64,000 bases of DNA, taken from Candidatus Methanomethylophilaceae archaeon. Its GTDB lineage: Archaea > Thermoplasmatota > Thermoplasmata > Methanomassiliicoccales > Methanomethylophilaceae. Each line of letters starts with the position of its first letter. Position 1 is the first letter of the stretch. Positions 8,531-16,604 of the stretch are shown here, in pieces. The translations under genes and the position numbers were made by a program. Under the pieces are notes generated by a model that saw only the letters and a list, made by a program, of their open reading frames with translations, was not told the DNA's origin and did no database searches. The stretch covers positions 5,898 through 69,897 of the forward strand of contig JAEDGA010000002.1 in assembly GCA_016297775.1 (NCBI GenBank), given 5' to 3'.

Positions 8531-9860
8531 GGATCTGTTCCCCGACGATCTCGTCGAGATTCTTCAGGAATTCCTGGCCTCTGAAACTCTGGAAGTTGGC
8601 ACCCGCGGCTATGTCATGTCCGCCACCGCGCCCTCCGACGGATTCCGCCGCCTCCCTCATTGCGATGGCCAGGTTCACACCCTTACTAAGCTGCGCCCAG
8701 GTACCTCTGGCACTGGCCTTGGCCTTATCCTCCGTGATGTTGACACCTATGGTGGGCTTGTCGGGATCCCCGATGAAGTTCATCACTATGGTGCACAAAG
8801 GTCCGGTGAATCCTGCGGAATCGAAGAACTGGATGTTCTTCATGGGAGTGACCTTCATCTTGTCCAGTTCCACGGTGGCCTCGATGATCTCCTTCTTGGA
8901 GTTGTAGTTGAGCTCCCTCGCGTATGAGAGGGAATCCTTGTCCCCCAGACATATGCCCAGACCGATACCGCCCATCCCCTCCTTGCCACATGCGTTGAAG
9001 AGGTCCGCGAGGGTCTCGGCATCCATGTTCATGTCCTTCAGAAGATATCTGGTCCTTGCGGTCTCCTCCAAAGTCTTTGTGGATACGCCCTGTTCCAGGA
9101 GTCTGACCGCGATCATGGAGGAAAGACGATGCTTCTCATCATCGGTGAGATCGAGATAGTCCTTGGTGTACTGTATGCCCGCCTCCTCGAGGAAGGCTTT
9201 CACTCCGGAACTGCTTCCGCTTATGCCGCGGATGTACGGTTCCGTCGATATGTACAGCGACTGGGACAATTGACCCGCCGGGATCAGGGAACCGTCCATG
9301 AAGGTCACGAGACCTCTCTCCCTTGCACCCTGCTCCAGATACGTGTTGAATCCGAGAAGACCGTTGATATGCTGTCTGTCCCCTACGATACCTCCGAAGG
9401 CGAACCTGACCATATCCCAATTGTTCTCGTCGACGGTTATCGCCAGAAGGAATGCCATCGTGGCCCCGCATGCGGACGTTGTGCCGTTGATCCCGTACTG
9501 ATGAGGATTGATGTATACGATATCGCCACACTCCAAATCGGATTCATGGTGGTCCAGAACGATGACGTCCTTCCCTATGTCACCCAATCTGTCGATGTAT
9601 GATGCACCGATGTCAGACATGAGGATACAGTCCGAGTTGGATTCACTCATCATGTTCAGGACGTCGTCATCCATGACGGGTACGAACGATAGCTGGTACT
9701 CCACATCCAGCCTCTGCAACATACATGCCAGGATGGATCCTGCGGACACACCGTCCGAGTCGTAGTGTGAGAATATGTGAATAAAATCGTGTCTGCGGAC
9801 GTGCTCGGCCGCCACAGACAAAGATGAAAGAAGTTTGGGGGGAAGGTCATATTCGACCAT
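8514..9860 (-). CDS. Archaeal RecJ-like DHH exonuclease (GAN-type)
   Basis: The 448-residue protein has DHH motifs FSHYDSDGVSAGSILA, MSDIGASY, VLDHHESD and FGGIVGDRQ, and ends with the DHHA1 signature GGRGGGHDIAAGA. Its length fits archaeal RecJ-like proteins such as GAN, a Mn-dependent single-strand exonuclease that associates with GINS and the CMG helicase. It follows uS15 closely, a pairing common in archaea. The ATG at 9860 is chosen because the longer frame runs into uS15, and GGTGG just upstream serves as ribosome site. Confidence 0.85.
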   Translation of the reverse strand: MVEYDLPPKLLSSLSVAAEHVRRHDFIHIFSHYDSDGVSAGSILACMLQRLDVEYQLSFVPVMDDDVLNMMSESNSDCILMSDIGASYIDRLGDIGKDVIVLDHHESDLECGDIVYINPHQYGINGTTSACGATMAFLLAITVDENNWDMVRFAFGGIVGDRQHINGLLGFNTYLEQGARERGLVTFMDGSLIPAGQLSQSLYISTEPYIRGISGSSSGVKAFLEEAGIQYTKDYLDLTDDEKHRLSSMIAVRLLEQGVSTKTLEETARTRYLLKDMNMDAETLADLFNACGKEGMGGIGLGICLGDKDSLSYARELNYNSKKEIIEATVELDKMKVTPMKNIQFFDSAGFTGPLCTIVMNFIGDPDKPTIGVNITEDKAKASARGTWAQLSKGVNLAIAMREAAESVGGRGGGHDIAAGANFQSFRGQEFLKNLDEIVGEQILNHAK

Positions 9861-9868
9861 ATTCCACC

Positions 9869-10324
9869 TTACTTGAGCATCAGTTCCGCTGTGTTGATGG
9901 AATACTTCCAATCGGAAGCGAGGACGTTGTTCGCCTTGTAGTAGCGCTCGAGTCTCCTGATCCTTGCCTCAATGAGCTGGAGTCCCCTGTAGTTGGAGAC
10001 GTCTCCCTTGTTCTTCTTGAGGTGGACGTTGAGTGAGATCGCGCGCCTCATGAGGTTGGCGAGGTCCTCGGGGAGTGCCCCTGCGACACCCTGTTCCTTC
10101 ATGATCTGGGTGATCGACTTTCCGGTCGCGAGCTTGACATCGGGAACACCGTACTGGTCCCTGAGTATGAGTCCGATCTTAGCGGAGATCTCTCCATCCT
10201 TGGCCATCTTCACGATGAGTCCCTCTATCTCGGTGGCGGTGAGCGAGACCCATGCGGGGTTTTCGGTGACCAGGGGGTGCTTGGACCCGGACTGTCCTTT
10301 CCTTCTTGCGTGCATTCTTGCCAT
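9869..10324 (-). CDS. rps15: Ribosomal protein uS15
   Basis: The 151-residue protein is full-length archaeal/eukaryotic S15 (S13e): start MARMHARRKGQSGSKHP, the helical core with DVKLATGKSI and LARSL-like IEARIRRLERYYK. It binds the central domain of 16S rRNA early in assembly. A GAGGAAT sequence precedes the ATG, and a TATA box on the minus strand is found at 10381-10389. It is the first gene of an operon with the RecJ-like exonuclease. Confidence 0.96.
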   Translation of the reverse strand: MARMHARRKGQSGSKHPLVTENPAWVSLTATEIEGLIVKMAKDGEISAKIGLILRDQYGVPDVKLATGKSITQIMKEQGVAGALPEDLANLMRRAISLNVHLKKNKGDVSNYRGLQLIEARIRRLERYYKANNVLASDWKYSINTAELMLK

Positions 10325-10380
10325 GATTTATTCCTCTGAATATTCAGGCGGCGAGGCTAGGCCACCCTATCTTATGTTAC

Positions 10381-10389
10381 TATATAAAA
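10381..10389 (-). promoter_or_regulatory. TATA box for uS15
   Basis: On the minus strand the sequence reads TTTTATATA about 60 bases before the uS15 ATG, which leaves room for a leader with a Shine-Dalgarno sequence. It lies in the 72-bp gap to the fibrillarin-Nudix gene. Confidence 0.5.
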
Positions 10390-10396
10390 GGCTAGG

Positions 10397-11401
10397 TCAC
10401 TCGTTCCCGCGTACGTGCCCGCGCGCCCACGGTATGACCGTATCGTATTCCGTCCTGTCGAATGACAGGTCCTCGGGAACATCATCGAAGAACCGGGATT
10501 CCATCTCCCCGTTGCCGGTACCGCCGGTGACAATGCCTGCGCATACGTCACAGTATCCGATGTTGGTGGTGGCAACGATATCGACCGTGTATCCGGATTC
10601 CTCCAGACACTCCCTTGCCGCGGCCTCCTCGCAGGTCTCCCCGGACTCCAACTTCCCTCCGGGCATCTCCCATCCGCCCCTGCGGGGGTGGTGGACCATG
10701 AGGAAACGTCCGTCCCCGTCGAAAGCGACCACGTATGCGGTGCGCGGACGTTCTGCGACGATGATCACATGATCCTTCTCGTAAGGTTCGATGGACCTCA
10801 TCTCGCATATCCTGAGTCCGCGCTCGATGAGCCTCCTGCGGGAGGATTCGAAGACCTCCTCGGGCCGTGCGGCGACGTCCTCGGATCTGGCCTTTATGCA
10901 CAGTATGCCGTATCTGGCACCGTACATGTCCATGTTGTCCGCCAGTATATCGGCCTGATTCTTCTGGGCCACGTCCGAATACACGACATCCACCTTCCCA
11001 ACCGCGAACGAATATTCGGATGGGTTGGTGGCATCCGCAAGGATGGGATTCACGTTCTTCCTGGACTCCGACATCCTCACGAGGTCTCTGAACGACCTCG
11101 GGGAGAACTCCACAGCATACACCGTACCGTCCGATACGATGTCCGACACATGGGACACAGTGGTCCCGTTAGCCGCACCGAGATAGAGCACCGTGCTGTC
11201 GGACCTCAGAGGGTATGCCTGACCTCCAACCGACAGGTATGCGGAGAGTTTGCTGCGCGAAGGGTTCCACTCGCGGTACTCGATACCGCCGACGTTCACC
11301 AATCTCTCGCTGTATACGCGTCTTCCGGGATCGAAGGATCTCGTATAGAGACGACCCCTGTCGATGAAGACCGTACCGTTGGTGCCCTCGCGCTCATCCA
11401 T
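10397..11401 (-). CDS. flpA: Fibrillarin-like 2'-O-methyltransferase fused to a Nudix domain
   Basis: The single 334-residue frame has two parts. Residues 1-218 are fibrillarin: N-terminal beta domain (EYREWNPSRSKLSA), SAM site VLYLGAANGTTVSHVSDI and catalytic-side motifs VYSDVAQKNQ and CIKARS. Residues about 219-334 are a Nudix hydrolase domain with a complete Nudix box running from Gly249 to Gly270 (REcLEEsG core present). Fibrillarin methylates rRNA/tRNA guided by C/D-box RNAs with Nop5 and L7Ae; no nop5 gene is adjacent. The ATG at 11401 gives the normal fibrillarin start. No stop or frameshift separates the domains. Confidence 0.88.
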   Translation of the reverse strand: MDEREGTNGTVFIDRGRLYTRSFDPGRRVYSERLVNVGGIEYREWNPSRSKLSAYLSVGGQAYPLRSDSTVLYLGAANGTTVSHVSDIVSDGTVYAVEFSPRSFRDLVRMSESRKNVNPILADATNPSEYSFAVGKVDVVYSDVAQKNQADILADNMDMYGARYGILCIKARSEDVAARPEEVFESSRRRLIERGLRICEMRSIEPYEKDHVIIVAERPRTAYVVAFDGDGRFLMVHHPRRGGWEMPGGKLESGETCEEAAARECLEESGYTVDIVATTNIGYCDVCAGIVTGGTGNGEMESRFFDDVPEDLSFDRTEYDTVIPWARGHVRGNE

Positions 11402-11476
11402 GTCCCGTCCAATCCGTAGTGCGTATTTATGCGTCACGATGAACCGGTTTAATAACAGGATGCCTATGTTTCATGC

Positions 11477-13099
11477 ATGATGAACACCCTCGTGGCGATC
11501 GCCGACGCCGTACAGAACGCGGTGAGACTGATCCCCTCCGCTTCGGAGATGGGAGAGATCCTCTGCATGGGAGCGGACGGTACACCCACATCCGAGATAG
11601 ACAAGGTGGCGGAGAACGCCGTACTGATGTACATAGAATCCAACCATGTCCCGCTGAACGTACTGAGCGAGGAGATCGGGTTCGTGGACAACGGTGCGAA
11701 GGAGACCCTGATCCTGGACCCCATAGACGGTTCCAGGAATGCGGAACTGGGAGTACCGTACTACACCGTATCTCTGGCGGTCACCGACGGGACCATGAAC
11801 GACGTCCACACCGCGTATCTGAGGAACATCGTCACCGGCGACGAATACCGTGCGGAGAAAGGCAAGGGAGCGTACCTGAACGGGGAGAGGATCCACGTGA
11901 AGAACAACTACGATCCAAAGGAAATCGTCATGATGATCTACATCGGCGCGCACGCGGATCCGTCCTCGTACGAGGTGGTCAAACGCGTGAAGGCCACCCG
12001 TTCCTACGGATGTTCGTCCCTGGAAATGTGTCTGGTGGCACAGGGGTCCGCGGACGGATTCCTTGTGAACGTAAAGAACTATACGCATTCCATACGGGTC
12101 GTGGACATAGCCGCATCCGCGTTGGTACTCAGAGAGGCGGGAGGGGAGATATACGATCTCGACGGGAACATCCTTGACCTGCCTGCCGACCTGACGGTCA
12201 GAAGCAATTTCCTCGCCGTATCCGATGTAAGGGTGTTCGATTACATCATGAGGGGAGAGACCAGCCACGATACCGACGGCCCCCACACGTACGGGATATA
12301 CGCCAACTGCAACATCGAAGGCGTGCAGAACATCGCCCGCCGTGTCATCGCATGTCTGAAGGATGAAAAATACATGATCGATACGGAACTGGCCGCCCTG
12401 CTCGGTACCGAGGGGGTGCCGCTGAAGGAGATGGACGTGGATACCGTGATCGTGTTGGGAGGCGACGGTACCCTGCTGAGGGCCACACACAACACCGATG
12501 CGAAGATCCTCGGGATAAACATCGGCAGCGTAGGATTCCTGACGGCCGTCGAACGCGACAGGATCGAGGAAGGTATGGACCGCCTGCTCAAAGGCAATTA
12601 CACCGTGGACAGGAGAGGGAAGATCCGCGTATCCTGCAATGGGAAGATACTAGGGGATGCGATCAACGAGGCGATGATCCATACCGCATCCGTAGCCAAG
12701 ATACGTTCGTTCAAGGTGTACATCGACGATTCGATATTCACCGAGGTGAAGGCGGACGGGTTCCTCATGTCCACAGTTACCGGATCGACCAGCTATTCCA
12801 TGAGTCTGGGCGCACCCATAATGGACCCGCGTGTGGACAACGCGTGGATACTCGTACCCATGGCGGCGTTCAGATACTCCTCCAGACCCATCATCCTGCC
12901 AACCACCGCCAAGGTCACCATAGAACCCACCATGCCCAACAAGGACTGTCTCCTCATCATCGACGGACAGAACGAGATCCGCATCCCGGGAGGCAGCAGG
13001 ATAGAGATGACCCTGTCTCCGAAATACGGCAGGCTGATCTCCATGGATTTCGATTTCTACCAGAGGGTAAGGAACAAACTCCCCGGGGCAGTAGGATGA
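11477..13099 (+). CDS. Bifunctional IMPase-like phosphatase / NAD kinase
   Basis: The 540-residue fusion has an N-terminal inositol-monophosphatase fold with metal ligands in LSEEIG (Glu65/66), DPIDGSRN (81-88) and VVDIAAS (Asp210). A C-terminal NAD kinase domain carries the GGDGTLLRA motif (328-336) and NIGSVGFL (348-355). The same architecture is known from Methanocaldococcus MJ0917, where the two activities make and remove NADP. The product could therefore set the NAD/NADP balance. The next gene overlaps its stop codon (ATGA), so they are coupled. Confidence 0.9.
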   Translation: MMNTLVAIADAVQNAVRLIPSASEMGEILCMGADGTPTSEIDKVAENAVLMYIESNHVPLNVLSEEIGFVDNGAKETLILDPIDGSRNAELGVPYYTVSLAVTDGTMNDVHTAYLRNIVTGDEYRAEKGKGAYLNGERIHVKNNYDPKEIVMMIYIGAHADPSSYEVVKRVKATRSYGCSSLEMCLVAQGSADGFLVNVKNYTHSIRVVDIAASALVLREAGGEIYDLDGNILDLPADLTVRSNFLAVSDVRVFDYIMRGETSHDTDGPHTYGIYANCNIEGVQNIARRVIACLKDEKYMIDTELAALLGTEGVPLKEMDVDTVIVLGGDGTLLRATHNTDAKILGINIGSVGFLTAVERDRIEEGMDRLLKGNYTVDRRGKIRVSCNGKILGDAINEAMIHTASVAKIRSFKVYIDDSIFTEVKADGFLMSTVTGSTSYSMSLGAPIMDPRVDNAWILVPMAAFRYSSRPIILPTTAKVTIEPTMPNKDCLLIIDGQNEIRIPGGSRIEMTLSPKYGRLISMDFDFYQRVRNKLPGAVG

Positions 13100-13476
13100 A
13101 GGTACATGCCATCGACATCAACCTGATAGACGGTATCAACGAGAGTGCCAGATCCGTCTATCCGGACGAGTTCCTCTGTGCCATGAGCGAGGAGGACGGC
13201 GTGATAAACGAGATGGTGATGCTGCCCGGAACGGTGTTCGGGGACGAACACAGCTTCCTGAACATGTGGATGGCTCCGGCCAACTGCAGGATTGTCGGTA
13301 CGGCACATTCACATCCCGATTACTGCAACGAAGCATCGGATGCGGACCTGGATCTGTTCAGGAACATGGGCGGATACCATCTGATCACGTGCATGCCGTA
13401 CGACAGGACCAGCTGGAGACTGTACAATTCGCTGGGAGAGGTCGTGGAACTGGAGATCGTCAATCAAATCTTTTGA
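13096..13476 (+). CDS. Small JAMM/MPN metalloprotease (JAMM1-like)
   Basis: The 126-residue protein is a minimal JAMM domain. The catalytic Glu is at 25 (YPDEFLCAM), and the zinc motif is His71-x-His73-x7-Ser81-x2-Asp84 (AHSHPDY...SDAD). All four ligand positions are intact. Stand-alone archaeal JAMM1 proteins such as HvJAMM1 cleave SAMP ubiquitin-like modifiers from proteins. It overlaps the stop of the NAD kinase gene by ATGA and its own 3' end overlaps the convergent phosphohexomutase-like gene by 17 bases. It may act beside the second JAMM protease at 55575. Confidence 0.85.
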   Translation: MKVHAIDINLIDGINESARSVYPDEFLCAMSEEDGVINEMVMLPGTVFGDEHSFLNMWMAPANCRIVGTAHSHPDYCNEASDADLDLFRNMGGYHLITCMPYDRTSWRLYNSLGEVVELEIVNQIF

Positions 13477-14749
13477 TCGCGGCGTTCACCGTATTCTTTG
13501 CGATCTCCATGAGACCGACCATATACGCCTTGTCCCTCGCCTCGCAGGTGATGGTGACGCACTGATCCTGACCGTTGACGTCCACTAAGAACCATCCATT
13601 GTCGAAATCCAATCTTATTCCGTCGACATTTATCATCGAGGTGTATTCCGTCGCGGAGAGTTCCTCCATGATCATCTCCGTCAGTTCCGCTTCGGGGACG
13701 GTGGTCCTTATGATCTCCGAACATGTGGGATAATCCGGTATCTCGTCGATGAGGTCGCACAGTTTCACCGTGGTTGCGATCTCGCCCAATCTGAGAGCCG
13801 CGGCGATGCCGTCCGGGGTCATAGAGAAGTCGGAGAAGACGAAACGGCCGTCCAGATCCATTCCCAGTGAGGAACCGTTATCACGCATCATATCGACGAC
13901 GGATTTGATGTTCCTCCTGACCCTGACCACGACGCTGTCGTTGTCCAGGACGTCGTCCACGGCCAGCGTCATATCTATCGGGACGGTGACCCTGGAAGGT
14001 GAGAGCTCCTTCGCGAAGATGGTGGCGAGCTTCCTTCCGTCGATGTGGTTCCTCTCCTCATCGAAAGCGGCGAATCTGCTGCCGTCGCTGTTGAGGGCCA
14101 TACCGATGGACCCTTTGTATGCACCCATCGTACTGGTGAGGTCGCGGAGATCGAACTCGGTCAACGACTGGATGGATGTGTTACCGGACCTGTTGACGAT
14201 GACCACATCCGAACCCATGGAGGTGAACACCTTCGCCGAAACGGATGTGGGGGACACGTAAGTACCGTCCATCACGATCTGACAGTCGCACTTCTTTATC
14301 AATTCGGTAAGTGCCAGTTCGTATTCGCGTATGATCCCGCCGGCATCCGTCGCGTTGCCCAGCCCGGAATAGTCTGGATAGTGTATCCTGACCTCCTTGG
14401 ACATGAGATTGAAAACCTGGGATTCGTCGAAATACGATCCGTCCGGATTATGGATGTTGATACCGCTGATCTGCTCGGGATCGTCAGCAGCTATGCACAC
14501 ATAACAATCGCATCTGGGACGCATGAACGGCATCGCAGTGGCCGGGCACTCGCCTGCCAGATACGCATCGCCTCCGGTGGAGATGATACCGGCCATGATT
14601 GCCTTCTCGACCATCTGGGACGTACGGTGTCCGTCACGGCATACTGCTACGGTCCTGTGTTGGGAACCGAGAAGTTTCCCGATCTTCAACGCCTCCTCGG
14701 GAGAGATGTTGATCTTCAATGAATCTCTGGGATCCGTACTGCCGGTCAT
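13460..14749 (-). CDS. Phosphohexomutase-family protein lacking catalytic motifs
   Basis: At 429 residues it has the length and domain order of archaeal phosphomannomutase/phosphoglucosamine mutase. The key loops, however, are altered. The phosphoserine loop TASHNP is IAADDP (86-91), so Ser is Ala. The metal loop DGDGDR is NSDGSR (220-225), losing two of three Asp. The sugar loop GEMSGH is replaced around GMDLDG (296-301). The frame is intact and the rest well kept, so this looks like a conserved pseudoenzyme with a regulatory or binding role rather than a decaying gene. The ATG at 14749 is preferred over TTG at 14755. Confidence 0.75.
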   Translation of the reverse strand: MTGSTDPRDSLKINISPEEALKIGKLLGSQHRTVAVCRDGHRTSQMVEKAIMAGIISTGGDAYLAGECPATAMPFMRPRCDCYVCIAADDPEQISGINIHNPDGSYFDESQVFNLMSKEVRIHYPDYSGLGNATDAGGIIREYELALTELIKKCDCQIVMDGTYVSPTSVSAKVFTSMGSDVVIVNRSGNTSIQSLTEFDLRDLTSTMGAYKGSIGMALNSDGSRFAAFDEERNHIDGRKLATIFAKELSPSRVTVPIDMTLAVDDVLDNDSVVVRVRRNIKSVVDMMRDNGSSLGMDLDGRFVFSDFSMTPDGIAAALRLGEIATTVKLCDLIDEIPDYPTCSEIIRTTVPEAELTEMIMEELSATEYTSMINVDGIRLDFDNGWFLVDVNGQDQCVTITCEARDKAYMVGLMEIAKNTVNAAIKRFD

Positions 14750-14889
14750 GTGCAAGACGCTCCGATGTATTGGTCCATATTAAAAATATTGGAATAAAAA
14801 ATAATGCAATAATTCCTATATTTCATACATAATTATGTAACTTAGATGTTTAACGATAAACACACTGGCATTGTTCTAAAATTAAAAAG

Positions 14890-14901
14890 TATTATATATA
14901 C
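14890..14901 (+). promoter_or_regulatory. Strong TATA box for the 72-residue protein
   Basis: TATTATATATAC lies in an AT-rich 200-bp gap, about 50 bases before the ATG. The predicted leader holds a small hairpin (GTCGT/ACGAC, 14921-14936) and an AGAGGGA ribosome site. The same gap also holds a minus-strand TATA-like TTTTTAATA near 14778-14787 for the phosphohexomutase-like gene. Confidence 0.5.
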
Positions 14902-14950
14902 AAAAAAAGGATGTTCGCATGTCGTGTAAAAACGACTCAGAGGGATTAAA

Positions 14951-15169
14951 ATGGCGATGGAAAAGATCGAATTCTCAAGGGCAAAGATTATTGCCGAGAA
15001 GAAAGGACTGAAGCCCGGAAAGGTCAAAGGAACCGAGGGAATCCAGTTCACCAAGGGTAACAACAACAGACTCGACGTCATCGACTGGGACGAGTTCGAG
15101 ACGATCCTCAACAAGAGGGGGCTCTCTGTCTACGAGTCTGCCGGTTGGATGAAGATCATGAAGGCCTGA
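14951..15169 (+). CDS. Conserved-looking small protein, function unknown
   Basis: This 72-residue basic protein (MAMEKIEF...GWMKIMKA) is not one I can assign. Codon use matches the neighbouring genes, and it has a strong TATA box, a Shine-Dalgarno sequence and a terminator-like hairpin downstream, so it is very likely a real, separately transcribed and perhaps abundant protein. There are no Cys, no membrane segment and no signal peptide. The C-terminal part (DWDEFETILNKRGLSVYES) is likely helical. Confidence 0.75.
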   Translation: MAMEKIEFSRAKIIAEKKGLKPGKVKGTEGIQFTKGNNNRLDVIDWDEFETILNKRGLSVYESAGWMKIMKA

Positions 15170-15196
15170 TAGGCCCGGGATCGTCCTGTTGTACCC

Positions 15197-15213
15197 GTCC
15201 GCATGATGCGGAC
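15197..15213. repeat. Perfect 8-bp inverted repeat downstream of the small gene
   Basis: GTCCGCAT, one G, then ATGCGGAC. It is a perfect palindrome around a single base, 27 bases after the stop codon, upstream of a second hairpin. It may be an RNA 3' stem or a protein-binding site. Confidence 0.5.
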
Positions 15214-15234
15214 CGTGATACAATATACACTCAC

Positions 15235-15268
15235 GGACCTTCATGGAGGTCCGCAGAGAATCTTTTTT
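15235..15268 (+). terminator. Hairpin plus T-run after the small gene
   Basis: GGACCT, a TCATGG loop and AGGTCC form a 6-bp stem, followed 8 bases later by TCTTTTTT. This is the clearest terminator-like element in the window. It separates the small gene from the tRNA-Leu gene. Confidence 0.6.
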
Positions 15269-15301
15269 ATAATATCATTGTTTGTCGAGCTATACACATA
15301 T

Positions 15302-15385
15302 GCAAGGGTTACCGAGCTTGGCCAAAGGTGCTAGATTCAGGGTCTAGTCGTTAGTCGTTCGAGGGTTCGAATCCCTTCCCTTGCA
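15302..15385 (+). tRNA. tRNA-Leu (anticodon CAG)
   Basis: The acceptor stem GCAAGGG pairs with CCCTTGC. The anticodon arm is CTAGA-TTCAGGG-TCTAG, there is a long variable arm as in class II tRNAs, and the T arm is GAGGGTTCGAATCCCTT. The discriminator is A and CCA is not encoded. It reads leucine codon CUG. Confidence 0.95.
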
Positions 15386-16027
15386 CTACTCTTCTTCACA
15401 ATTGTCGGTATCCGGATTGATTGTATCGCCCTTCTTCGCGGACATCCTCCTCTGACGTATGTACGAAAGGCACATACTGATCGTAAGCAGGGTCAATACG
15501 AATGCGATCATCATAATAGATGCCATGCTGCTGGAGAAGAACGCGTAGAATACCGAACTCATCGATAGTATCAGACCGTACTTCAGGACACATCCCAACG
15601 AGATGTAGAACAGGGCCTTGGACAGTTTCCATTTCTCGGTGAGACCTATGATGGCACCCGAATACGGGAGCATGGGAGCTATCCTGTTGACCAGCAGGAC
15701 CCTCTCGTCGCTCAGAAGCAGGAAATCCACGTATTTGTTGACGAATGACTGTACCTTCTTCGGAACTCTGATCTTCTTCACCAGATAATACAACATACAG
15801 TTGCCCAGACATTCGGCCACGATCGCTATGATGATCAGGACCGCACCGAATGCCGGAACAGGATTGTAAGAGAACCCTAGGATGATGAATATCTCCGGAA
15901 GGAACGGGATGAGTATCGCATCCACTAGGAATGCCAGGAATACCATAAGGACCACGCCGGGTTCTCCGTACGGGCCGAAAAGGTCCAACATGAACTGCGT
16001 GAGATCCATCCGTTCACATCCGGACAA
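15386..16027 (-). CDS. Membrane protein, VTT/DedA-like
   Basis: The 213-residue protein has about five or six membrane segments and a charged C-terminal tail. The middle part (a Pro-Glu pair in FLPEIFIILGF, then NRIAPMLPYSGAIIGLTE before a further membrane helix) resembles the VTT (DedA/SNARE-associated) fold, so this is a tentative lipid or small-solute transport role. It is the only gene in the window that ends in TAG, and that stop directly abuts the tRNA-Leu discriminator base. A start at the ATG at 16009 (MDLTQFM) is also possible. Confidence 0.6.
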   Translation of the reverse strand: MSGCERMDLTQFMLDLFGPYGEPGVVLMVFLAFLVDAILIPFLPEIFIILGFSYNPVPAFGAVLIIIAIVAECLGNCMLYYLVKKIRVPKKVQSFVNKYVDFLLLSDERVLLVNRIAPMLPYSGAIIGLTEKWKLSKALFYISLGCVLKYGLILSMSSVFYAFFSSSMASIMMIAFVLTLLTISMCLSYIRQRRMSAKKGDTINPDTDNCEEE

Positions 16028-16032
16028 AGTAC

Positions 16033-16557
16033 TCAGTTGCCCTCGTACTGTATGAGGGAGTCGACATCGTAACCTGCCAATCTCTCCCTTCCCTTGAGGC
16101 CTTTGAGTTCCATGACGAACACGATCTTCACGACCTTACCGCCGAGTCTCTCGACCATCTTGACCATGGCCTCGGTGGTACCTCCGGTGGCGATGAGATC
16201 GTCCACGATGACCACACGGTCACCGGTTTTGATGGCATCCTTGTGGACCTCCAATGTTGCCTTCCCGTATTCGAGGTCATACTCCTGAGAGATCACATCC
16301 CTGGGGAGCTTCCCTTTTTTCCTGAAAAGGACGAGGCCTTTGCCGTCCTTGTATGCGACGGGTGCTCCGAACACGAAACCTCTGGATTCCGAACCTGCGA
16401 TGAGATCGTAATCGACATCCTTCAGAAGGTCGGACAGACCGTCGATGGCGAGCTTGAATCCATCCTTATCCTGGATGATGGTGGTTACGTCCCTGAAGAG
16501 TATTCCGGGCTTTGGAAAATCCGGAATACTGGTAACGTAGTCCTCTAGCGACTTCAT
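16033..16557 (-). CDS. apt: Adenine phosphoribosyltransferase
   Basis: The 174-residue protein has the APRT start MKSLEDYVTSIPDFPKPGI, the base-binding loop AGSESRGFVFG and the PRPP loop VVIVDDLIATGGTTEA. It salvages adenine to AMP. The frame allows an ATG five codons earlier (16572), but 16557 matches the family start. It ends 5 bases before the VTT-like gene on the same strand, so the two are likely cotranscribed. Confidence 0.93.
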   Translation of the reverse strand: MKSLEDYVTSIPDFPKPGILFRDVTTIIQDKDGFKLAIDGLSDLLKDVDYDLIAGSESRGFVFGAPVAYKDGKGLVLFRKKGKLPRDVISQEYDLEYGKATLEVHKDAIKTGDRVVIVDDLIATGGTTEAMVKMVERLGGKVVKIVFVMELKGLKGRERLAGYDVDSLIQYEGN

Positions 16558-16604
16558 ACAGGCGTATGTCATCTACCGCTTATATTGATATTCTGTGGCG
16601 GAGG

